NCBI GenBank assembly: GCA_030613795.1
Contig: JAUWLG010000128.1
Location: forward strand, 1-5,056
Source of the DNA: Helicobacteraceae bacterium
GTDB taxonomy: Bacteria; Campylobacterota; Campylobacteria; Campylobacterales; Sulfurimonadaceae
Length of the DNA: 5,056 nt
Reading direction: 5' to 3'
The notes under the pieces were generated by a model. The model was not told where the DNA came from and did not search any database. It was given only the letters and a program-made list of their open reading frames with translations. Shown piece after piece: positions 1-5,056 of this stretch (positions are counted from its first letter, which is position 1; each line of letters begins with the position of its first letter). The position numbers and the translations under genes are program-made.

Positions 1-1011
1 AGTGCCGGGGTGGCAATGGCACTGACGGCACTTTATGGCGGGGCGATCAATTTTGAACAGGCAGCAGCACTGGTAATCGGCATGGATGTCGGAACGACGG
101 TCACCGCAGCACTGGCAACGATTGGTGGTTCAGTCAATGCCCGCCGCACCGGTTTTTCACACGTCACCTATAATATCTTCACCGGTGTCGGAGGGTTGTT
201 ACTGATTACACCGTATATGATGGTGGAGGAAACATTGTTCCCGGGACAGTTGGTGCAAAACGCCGAGATCTCACTTGTGGCGTTTCACAGTACGTTCAAC
301 ATCATCGGGGTTATTGTCGTATTGCCGTTTACACATCAGTTCGCAACGTTGATGATGCGGCTGATCCCCGACAAAACACCTCGCTACACACGCAAACTTG
401 ATGATATCTTCCTTGAACAGCCCTCTGTGGCACTTACGGCGGTTCAAAACAGTATTTACACACAGATGCTTGCCCTCTTCGCCCATGTCAATGCGATCTT
501 GGGCGACAGCAAGAGTGGACAGCGTGCCAATCTGGCAGAACTGCAGCTCGCGCTGGACAAGACACACGCCTACATCGACCGTATCCACCTCCATGCCGAT
601 TCGGGAGCTGAGTGGAAACGGCTGGTTGCCATGATCCATACCCTTGATCACCTGCAGCGGCTGCATGAACGGTGCGAAGAGGAGGAGGATCGTGCCATCA
701 CCGTCAGAGACAGTGAAAAATTTGCGAATGAACGGCTTTTGATGACGGATGCGATCAGTAAGATGATCACTTCACTGAAAGAAAAACAGTGGGATGAGAC
801 AAGCAAATGTGCGCTCAAGACCAAAGCAAAACTTTACAAGCATGTCCGGCCGTACAGAGAGAGGGTGATGGTACAGATCGCCCGGGGTGAGATCGACGTA
901 CCCAAAGGTACTGCTTACCTTGAAGGGGTGCGCTGGCTTAAACGGGTCAACTGGCATCTCTGCCGGATCACCCACCACTATGAAGATGCACTGCTTGCTG
1001 CGGGCCGTTAA
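1..1011 (+). CDS. Na+/phosphate cotransporter family protein (NptA/PF02690 type) with PhoU-like C-terminal domain, 5'-truncated by window edge
   Basis: This is the 3' portion of a membrane protein expected to couple sodium to phosphate (or a related anion) transport across the inner membrane. The frame is open from base 1 (Ser-Ala-Gly-Val...), so the GTG at 10 is internal and the true start lies upstream. The opening SAG looks like the end of the family's QSSSA repeat signature. Residues 27-35 (GMDVGTTVT) match the second-repeat GxNxGTT signature, with Asp in place of the usual Asn. Residues around 93-105 (AFHSTFNIIG) match the family's AFHxxFN motif. Hydrophobic segments fall at about 1-14, 20-42, 55-75 and 95-115. 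From about residue 125 to the end (336 visible residues) the protein is soluble, helical and charged, as expected for the PhoU-like tail found on many bacterial members. The gene ends in TAA at 1009-1011, one base before a long inverted repeat, and is convergent with the permease operon. Family assignment is firm; the ion transported is inferred. Confidence 0.88.
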   Translation, partial: SAGVAMALTALYGGAINFEQAAALVIGMDVGTTVTAALATIGGSVNARRTGFSHVTYNIFTGVGGLLLITPYMMVEETLFPGQLVQNAEISLVAFHSTFNIIGVIVVLPFTHQFATLMMRLIPDKTPRYTRKLDDIFLEQPSVALTAVQNSIYTQMLALFAHVNAILGDSKSGQRANLAELQLALDKTHAYIDRIHLHADSGAEWKRLVAMIHTLDHLQRLHERCEEEEDRAITVRDSEKFANERLLMTDAISKMITSLKEKQWDETSKCALKTKAKLYKHVRPYRERVMVQIARGEIDVPKGTAYLEGVRWLKRVNWHLCRITHHYEDALLAAGR

Positions 1012-1012
1012 A

Positions 1013-1074
1013 GGGCACCTCTAAAAGCCCTATGCGGACTCAGAGGTCATATAGTAGGGTTTTTAGAGATGCCC
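1013..1074. terminator. Long imperfect inverted repeat between convergent genes; candidate bidirectional terminator or small mobile-element remnant
   Basis: Arms 1013-1032 and 1055-1074 pair over 20 positions with one mismatch (C1018/A1069) and one G-U pair (G1027/T1060), around a 22-nt loop (1033-1054). The structure starts one base after the stop of the phosphate transporter and 17 bases beyond the stop of the permease on the other strand, which is where a shared terminator would sit. Neither side has a good U-tract: only TTT follows on the minus strand, and CCTAAAG follows on the plus strand. The stem is also longer than a usual intrinsic terminator. The flanks share TAAA (1009-1012 and 1076-1079), which could be a target duplication left by a small transposable element. 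The sequence alone does not settle which explanation is right. Confidence 0.6.
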
Positions 1075-1091
1075 CTAAAGTCTCTGGCCTC

Positions 1092-2306
1092 TTATATTGA
1101 AAATAGCTGCAAGGCCAAAAAAATTATATTGACGACAAGGCCTGCAACTGGAATCCAGAAGGGGACAAGGTAGGCCCCCTCTGGATCAGGATGTTGGCGC
1201 TTTATACGGATCAAGGCAATATTGACCACCGTGAAGACGATCAAAACCAGAAAGCTTGTCAATTTAGCCAGTGTGACCAACGGCAGCCACAAGGCAAACC
1301 CCAAGGTAATGGCACTGACAAGAAGTGTTGCTACAACAGGTGTCTTTGTCTTGCTGTTGACATAAGAGAGAGGCGATGGAAGCCACCCTTTTTTACTGAT
1401 GCCATAGACCATGCGCGACGCCATAATGATCTGTATCAGTGCCCCGTTGATAATCGCAAAAATACCGATAATGGTAATAAGAGTACCTTCATTGCCTGTG
1501 GCATGTTCATAGATAGTTGCAAAGGGTGCATCAGTTGTTGCAAGCTGCTGAGGGGTGAGAAGCAGTACACTGACCAGTGATACACTCAGGTAAAGCAGTG
1601 TGGCAATGATCAAAGAGAACAGTATCGCTCTAGGGTATGCCTTGGAAGGGGCTTTAACCTCTTCGGCGATATTGACCATATCTTCAAAGCCTAAAAAGGC
1701 ATAGAAGGCCAAAAAGCCCCCTAAGGAGATGCCATACCAGACATCCCACTCCAATGGCGGTATCAGCTCAGGCGCTCTCTCTGCCAAGGTAGGCAAGACC
1801 GGCAGGCCGATCCACAAGATGAGAAGCAGTCCGCCGATCTCGATGAAGGTAATGGTGACGGCAATGGTAACCGATTCGCCTATGCCCCAGATGGCGATCA
1901 GCCCCAATATTGTGATCAGCCCTAGCAGAGCGAGCCATTCCGGCAACGGTACCAGCTCTGCCAGATAGCCTGTAAAGCCTCTTGCTATGGTCGCTGCAGA
2001 GATCAAACCTGCCAAGGCGATCGTCAAGCCGATAATAACCGACAGATTGGTCGAGCCAAGCCCCTTTTTGACATAGAGAGCGACTCCGGCCGCATCGGGG
2101 TAACGCGATGCCAGTTCACCATAGCTCAGTGCCGTAAACGAGACAATGACAAGTGCCACTAAAAAGGAGAAAGGGGCGTACATGCCAGAGGTATTGGCCA
2201 CTTCGGCGATGAGGACATAGATCCCTGCACCTAAAATGTTACCCAGCCCGTAAAAGAGCAGCATCGGCATAGTGATCTTACGGAGAAGCTGCTGCGGTTG
2301 TGCCAT
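1092..2306 (-). CDS. APC-superfamily amino acid permease (cationic amino acid transporter-like)
   Basis: This is a 404-residue polytopic inner-membrane protein predicted to carry amino acids by secondary transport. The N-terminal GNILGAGIY (residues 22-30) is the glycine-rich unwound part of TM1 that binds the substrate alpha-amino and carboxyl groups in APC transporters. Residues 62-84 contain the YGELASRYPDAAG-type loop after TM2. Residues 206-217 (GFEDMVNIAEEV) are the TM6 and following-loop motif typical of the CAT-like branch. About 11-12 hydrophobic segments follow one another to the C-terminus, and the length is close to normal for compact bacterial members. It is the third gene of the operon: ATG is 6 nt after the slipin stop, with only a modest AAAGAG (2316-2321) as ribosome binding site, so translational coupling is likely. 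The substrate cannot be read from the sequence; cationic or broad neutral amino acids are both possible. Confidence 0.87.
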   Translation of the reverse strand: MAQPQQLLRKITMPMLLFYGLGNILGAGIYVLIAEVANTSGMYAPFSFLVALVIVSFTALSYGELASRYPDAAGVALYVKKGLGSTNLSVIIGLTIALAGLISAATIARGFTGYLAELVPLPEWLALLGLITILGLIAIWGIGESVTIAVTITFIEIGGLLLILWIGLPVLPTLAERAPELIPPLEWDVWYGISLGGFLAFYAFLGFEDMVNIAEEVKAPSKAYPRAILFSLIIATLLYLSVSLVSVLLLTPQQLATTDAPFATIYEHATGNEGTLITIIGIFAIINGALIQIIMASRMVYGISKKGWLPSPLSYVNSKTKTPVVATLLVSAITLGFALWLPLVTLAKLTSFLVLIVFTVVNIALIRIKRQHPDPEGAYLVPFWIPVAGLVVNIIFLALQLFSI

Positions 2307-2312
2307 GGCCGC

Positions 2313-3074
2313 TTACTCTTTCGAGGTCCCTTTAAAAAACTTGTTCAGATCTGTCGGGAACGGAAAGATCAGCGTGTTGGTCTTGTCGTTGGAAATATCG
2401 CTCATGGTCTGAAGATAGCGTAGCTGTATCCCCAGGTCGTTTTGACTGAGCTTTTCAGCAGCTGCAAGCATGTTCTCACTCGCTTCTAGCTCTCCCATGG
2501 CATTGATGACCTTGGCGCGGCGTTCGCGTTCTGCTTCGGCCTGTTTAGCGATGGCACGGACCATACTATCATCGAGGTCGATATGTTTGATCTCCACATT
2601 GGAGATCTTGATACCCCAGGCATCGGTCTGCTTGTCGAGGATCTGCTGAATATCAAAATTGAGCCGTTCGCGTTCGGCCAGCATCTCATCGAGCTCATGC
2701 CCGCCCAAGACCGACCGCAGTGTTGTCTGTGCGAGTTGGCTGGTAGCGGTGTAAAAGTTCTCCACCTGAATAATCGCTTTTTCCGGGTCAAGCACACGGA
2801 AATAGACGACGGCATTGACATGAACTGATACATTGTCATGGGAGATGACATCTTGGGTAGGGACATCGAGAACGATAATACGAAGGTCAACCCTGACCAT
2901 CTGTTGAATAAAGGGGATCAGTATGATGAGCCCCGGCCCTTTAACACCGGTAAAGCGTCCAAGTGTGAAGATCACACCACGTTGATATTCGCGTAAGATA
3001 CGGATCGCCATCGCTAATAAAAGGATGACCAAGACGGCTACATAGACCATGATCATAGGTAAATCTAAAAACAT
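2313..3074 (-). CDS. Slipin (SPFH/stomatin/prohibitin family), partner of NfeD
   Basis: This is a 253-residue membrane-anchored scaffold protein, a normal length for bacterial slipins. One N-terminal hydrophobic segment (about residues 7-27) is followed by the SPFH start signature [13 protein letters not shown] (28-40). The SPFH core continues with [22 protein letters not shown] (63-84), split here as DLRIIVLDV plus TQDVISHDN, then SVLGG (121-125) and [17 protein letters not shown] (151-167). A charged coiled-coil rich in A/E/R (174-210) should drive oligomerisation. The hydrophobic NTLIFPFP patch (233-240) near the C-terminus corresponds to the region that NfeD proteases cleave in the archaeal PH1510/PH1511 pair. 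The position that usually reads AEGE after KVINA is Met193 here. The start is secure: ATG lies 3 nt after the nfeD stop with GAGGAG (3081-3086) six bases upstream. The family role is membrane microdomain organisation; its clients here are unknown. Confidence 0.95.
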   Translation of the reverse strand: MFLDLPMIMVYVAVLVILLLAMAIRILREYQRGVIFTLGRFTGVKGPGLIILIPFIQQMVRVDLRIIVLDVPTQDVISHDNVSVHVNAVVYFRVLDPEKAIIQVENFYTATSQLAQTTLRSVLGGHELDEMLAERERLNFDIQQILDKQTDAWGIKISNVEIKHIDLDDSMVRAIAKQAEAERERRAKVINAMGELEASENMLAAAEKLSQNDLGIQLRYLQTMSDISNDKTNTLIFPFPTDLNKFFKGTSKE

Positions 3075-3077
3075 TGT

Positions 3078-4370
3078 TTACTCCTCAATTGGTTTAACTG
3101 CTAAGATAAGGCCATGGCGTTCGACAACCTGAACTTTTTGACCGACTTTTAGCTCACTTTCACTCGTTGCACGCCATGTTTCGCCATGGCAGAGAACACG
3201 AGACTCTTTTTCGTCCAATTCTATCACTTCTCCAACAGCACCGACCATCTCCTCGGCACCTGTCACCACTTTGGCCGATCGCGAACGTATAAAGAGCCGC
3301 ATCACCAAAATGAAAAAGGCAAGGCTGACCAGGCTGAACGCGATGACCAGCGGAAGAGAGACACTGCGGCCAAGGGTGTCGGCATCAAAGAGCAGCAGCG
3401 AACCAAAGGCAAAGGCGACAACCCCGCCTATACCCAAGATACCGAATCCGGAGACGAAGACCTCGGCTACCATAAAGGCGACACCTAAAATGATCAGCAG
3501 CAGTCCTGCGTAGTTAAAGGGGATCATGTTCAAGGCGTAGAGGGCAATGACTCCGGAGATGACACCAATGACACCCGGAACGATCGCGCCGGGATTCATC
3601 AGTTCGAAGAAGATGCCGTACATGGCAATAAGAAGCAGTATATAAGCGATGTTCGGATCGGTAATGATAGAGAGGAAACGACTCTTCCAGTCCGGTTCAA
3701 ATGTTAAGATAATGCTCTCTTTGGTACTCAGTTGCACTGTTGTTCCCAAGAGCTTGATACTTCGTCCGTCAAGTTGTTCGAGCAGCGATTCTATGTCATC
3801 GGCTATCAGGTCAATAACATTTAATCTCAGCGCATCTTCGGCAGAGAGACTTTCAGCTGACTCTACGGCATTGATCGCCCAGGTGACGTTGCGGTCATTC
3901 ATCTGTGCAAGGCTGGTGATATAGGCAATGGCGTCGTTGATCGCCTTTTTTTCGGCCGTTGTCTTAGCACTCGTATTTGAATCTGACTGTTTGGGCGGCT
4001 GCATCAGACTGATCGGTGTCGCAGCGCCCAGGTTGGTTCCGGGAGACATCGCTGCCACATGCGAAGCATATAGCAGATATGTTCCCGCACTGGCAGCATG
4101 AGCCCCTCTCGGAGCGACATAGGTGATGACGGGGATGGAGCTGTTGGTAATAGCTTGGATCATCTCACGCATGGAGGACGCTAGACCGCCTGGTGTGTCA
4201 AGTTCTATAAGCAGTGCCTCAGCATGCTCCTGATGTGCGGTAGTCAGAGCATCGTTGAGTATAGTAGAAGTGGCGGGGCCTATTGCCCCTTTTATCTCTA
4301 CTTTCAAAATTATAGACTCTGCGAAAAGCGGTAAAAGTGTCAGTAGAAACAGAAATAGTAACCGTTTCAT
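3078..4370 (-). CDS. nfeD: NfeD long-form membrane-bound ClpP-class serine protease
   Basis: This is a 430-residue NfeD1b-type protein. It has a signal peptide (MKRLLFLFLL...LFAES, about 1-18), then a ClpP/SppA-like protease domain outside the cytoplasmic membrane (about 20-205). The LDTPGG turn is at 57-62, and the nucleophile is expected to be Ser94 in AASAGTYLL. The likely general base is Lys142 in EKKAIND, by analogy with the Ser/Lys dyad of Pyrococcus PH1510. Four to five membrane segments follow (about 241-360) with the family signatures FELMNPG (255-261), AEVFVSGFG (302-310) and LGIGG (312-316). The C-terminal OB-fold NfeD domain spans about 370-430. The open frame extends to an ATG at 4424, but the signal peptide begins at Met 4370, an AGG (4379-4381) lies 8 nt before it, and the predicted promoter would start transcription near 4407, downstream of 4424. 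First gene of the operon with the slipin and the permease. Confidence 0.93.
   Translation of the reverse strand: MKRLLFLFLLTLLPLFAESIILKVEIKGAIGPATSTILNDALTTAHQEHAEALLIELDTPGGLASSMREMIQAITNSSIPVITYVAPRGAHAASAGTYLLYASHVAAMSPGTNLGAATPISLMQPPKQSDSNTSAKTTAEKKAINDAIAYITSLAQMNDRNVTWAINAVESAESLSAEDALRLNVIDLIADDIESLLEQLDGRSIKLLGTTVQLSTKESIILTFEPDWKSRFLSIITDPNIAYILLLIAMYGIFFELMNPGAIVPGVIGVISGVIALYALNMIPFNYAGLLLIILGVAFMVAEVFVSGFGILGIGGVVAFAFGSLLLFDADTLGRSVSLPLVIAFSLVSLAFFILVMRLFIRSRSAKVVTGAEEMVGAVGEVIELDEKESRVLCHGETWRATSESELKVGQKVQVVERHGLILAVKPIEE
3081..3086 (-). promoter_or_regulatory. Strong Shine-Dalgarno for slipin
   Basis: GAGGAG on the minus strand lies inside the last codons of nfeD, six bases before the slipin ATG (3074). 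It fixes the slipin start and suggests that slipin can be translated efficiently by its own ribosome entry, possibly in excess over NfeD, which would suit a scaffold that oligomerises. Confidence 0.85.
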
Positions 4371-4413
4371 TTTATCAACCTGTGTGTTGGTGTTTAAAGG
4401 ATAACTATAAACC

Positions 4414-4443
4414 ATAATAACCAAGAAGCAAACGTAAAGTCAA
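4414..4443 (-). promoter_or_regulatory. Sigma70-type promoter of the nfeD-slipin-permease operon
   Basis: On the minus strand, TTGACT (4438-4443, 5/6 to the -35 consensus) is separated by 18 nt from TATTAT (4414-4419, 5/6 to the -10 consensus). Transcription would begin near 4407, giving a leader of about 37 nt before the ATG at 4370. This excludes the upstream in-frame ATG at 4424 as a start for this transcript. No other good promoter is visible in the 3- and 6-nt gaps downstream, so one message for all three genes is likely. Confidence 0.65.
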
Positions 4444-4465
4444 GTAGAATGGGTTTAGGACTAGA

Positions 4466-4471
4466 TATAAT
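4466..4471 (+). promoter_or_regulatory. Candidate -10 element (TATAAT) for the DUF2459 lipoprotein gene
   Basis: A perfect TATAAT lies 60 bases before the lipoprotein ATG. No recognisable -35 is found at 16-18 nt spacing (the region reads AAGTAGAA), which is tolerable in Campylobacterota, where -35 boxes are weakly conserved, or may mean that an activator is needed. Transcription would begin near 4478, inside the first copy of the repeat described at 4473-4529. The promoter region abuts the divergent nfeD promoter, so the two could share regulators. Confidence 0.5.
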
Positions 4472-4472
4472 G

Positions 4473-4529
4473 ATTGAGACCTTTGAACAAACCTGACATT
4501 ATCAGAGGTCTCAATTGATCAAAGGTCTC
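4473..4529 (+). repeat. Triple 11-bp motif forming two mutually exclusive hairpins in the lipoprotein leader
   Basis: Copy A is GAGACCTTTGA (4476-4486). Copies B, TCAGAGGTCTC (4502-4512), and C, TCAAAGGTCTC (4519-4529), are both in the opposite orientation and differ from each other at one base. A extended to 14 nt (4473-4486) pairs with 4502-4515 with a single G-U pair and a 15-nt loop. Alternatively A pairs perfectly over 11 bp with C, whose AAAGG is the likely ribosome binding site. The palindrome TTGATCAA (4515-4522) joins B and C. The A/C pair also resembles the terminal inverted repeats of some IS5-family elements, as I remember them, so a degenerate mobile-element end is an alternative. 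Confidence 0.7.
4521..4525 (+). promoter_or_regulatory. Shine-Dalgarno of the DUF2459 gene, embedded in repeat copy C
   Basis: AAAGG lies six bases before the ATG at 4532. It is wholly inside copy C of the leader repeat, so pairing of C with copy A would hide it. An alternative in-frame ATG at 4562 has its own AAGG (4554-4557) only 4 nt upstream, but that start would lose the positively charged N-terminus of the signal peptide. Confidence 0.6.
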
Positions 4530-4531
4530 TT

Positions 4532-5056
4532 ATGAAATGCAACCGTTGTCTACAAGGCATAATGTCAAGTCTGATAATCTTTTCTATCGCGCTGTTGGCT
4601 GGTTGTGCAAAACCTGTTAGTGCATTGTACCCGCCGGACCCGGACGGAACCGAGAATAAAACGGTATACGTCGTCAACAACTATGGTGGGCATACAGGCA
4701 TTGTCATACCAAGAAAAGATGCAGAACCTTATATGCATTCATTTGATGATTTTAAAAATGCCCGCTATCTGGAGATAGGATGGGGAGATGCGGCCTATTA
4801 TCAGGCGAAGGAGATAACGCTTTGGCTGAGTATGAGAGCAGCGTTTTGGCCTACCGACTCGGTTCTTCATGTCGTTGCACTTCAGAACGATCCCTCAGTG
4901 CACTATTCCGAGAGTGAAGTCGTTGCATTGGAACTCTCCAAAAAAGGCTTTATCAGGCTGGTCGAGTTCATCGATAACAGTTTTGCTCTGGACGAGAATA
5001 AAGAGATCATCAGACTGGGAAGCGGTCTCTATGGACGAAGTAGATTCTATCGTGCA
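4532..5056 (+). CDS. DUF2459 (TIGR02117-like) lipoprotein, 3'-truncated by window edge
   Basis: 175 residues are visible with no stop before the window ends. The N-terminus is a lipoprotein signal: Lys2 and Arg5, a hydrophobic stretch (14-23), and lipobox LAGC with the lipidated Cys at residue 25 (4604-4606), so it should be membrane-anchored and periplasm-facing. The mature part shows the family landmarks in order: VYVVNN (45-50), GGHTGIVIP (52-60), YLEIGWGDAAYY (79-90), RAAFWPTDSVLHVV (102-115) and GLYGRSRFYRA (165-175). The last normally precedes a conserved Cys-Asn-x-Trp motif, which here would lie just outside the window. Family members have often been noted near urease genes, but none is seen here and the biochemical function is unknown to me. 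The Trp usually before the conserved His is Gly53. The start at 4532 is chosen for the AAAGG six bases upstream and the charged n-region. Divergent from nfeD. Confidence 0.85.
   Translation, partial: MKCNRCLQGIMSSLIIFSIALLAGCAKPVSALYPPDPDGTENKTVYVVNNYGGHTGIVIPRKDAEPYMHSFDDFKNARYLEIGWGDAAYYQAKEITLWLSMRAAFWPTDSVLHVVALQNDPSVHYSESEVVALELSKKGFIRLVEFIDNSFALDENKEIIRLGSGLYGRSRFYRA

Noticed and set aside
10..12. GTG at base 10 as the start of the Na/Pi cotransporter
   Set aside because: The frame is open to base 1 and the residues before it match the interior of the family, so the gene is cut by the window edge.
271..666. 131-residue minus-strand frame opposite the phosphate transporter
   Set aside because: It is antisense to a well-supported coding region and has no motif of its own.
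1191..1580. 129-residue plus-strand open frame opposite the permease
   Set aside because: It is a reading of the antisense of a clearly conserved membrane protein. The composition is Cys/Gln/Asp/Lys-rich, with no family motif and no ribosome binding site that I can see.
2486..2890. 134-residue minus-strand frame overlapping the slipin gene
   Set aside because: It is an out-of-frame shadow of the slipin, rich in Ser/Arg/Pro/Met, with no recognisable domain.
5024..5029. Another GGTCTC inside the DUF2459 gene as a fourth repeat copy
   Set aside because: Only the 6-bp core matches. It lies in conserved coding sequence (Gly-Leu-Tyr), so it is most likely chance.
1..5056. CRISPR array, tRNA or rRNA genes, intact insertion sequence
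   Set aside because: There are no regularly spaced repeats, no cloverleaf or rRNA-like stretch, and no transposase frame. Non-coding gaps are only 80 and about 160 bases.

Overview
The window suggests a mid-GC Gram-negative bacterium. My best guess is a Campylobacterota member related to Sulfurovum or Sulfurimonas. The guess rests on the protein flavour: a short signal peptide ending in LFAES, a compact NfeD/slipin pair, and a Na/Pi cotransporter with a PhoU-like tail. It is an inference only, because no rRNA or marker gene is present.

Layout: bases 1-1011 (+) hold the 3' part of a Na+/phosphate cotransporter-family protein with a cytoplasmic PhoU-like tail. It converges on a three-gene minus-strand operon (4370 down to 1092), and the 80-bp gap between them contains a long imperfect inverted repeat (1013-1074). 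In order of transcription the operon is a long-form NfeD membrane serine protease, a slipin (SPFH/stomatin family), and an APC-superfamily amino acid permease. Gaps between these genes are 3 and 6 nt. A sigma70-type promoter (TTGACT, 18 nt, TATTAT) lies before nfeD and places its true start at 4370, not at the longer open frame from 4424. Divergently, a lipoprotein of the DUF2459 family starts at 4532 (+) and runs off the right edge.

How the genes may work together: NfeD and slipin are a known partner pair. NfeD proteases of the ClpP-like class cleave the hydrophobic C-terminal segment of the partner stomatin, and such pairs are linked to membrane-domain organisation or stress. Co-transcription with an amino acid permease suggests, by inference only, that the permease may be a client or cargo of the slipin membrane domain.

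The most interesting non-coding signal is in the leader of the DUF2459 lipoprotein gene. Three copies of an 11-bp motif (one inverted, two direct) can form two mutually exclusive hairpins. One of these buries the Shine-Dalgarno sequence and the other leaves it free. A perfect TATAAT sits just upstream, so the predicted transcript begins at the first copy. This could be a small translational switch, an operator array, or the remnant of a transposon end. I see no CRISPR array, tRNA, rRNA or intact insertion sequence.
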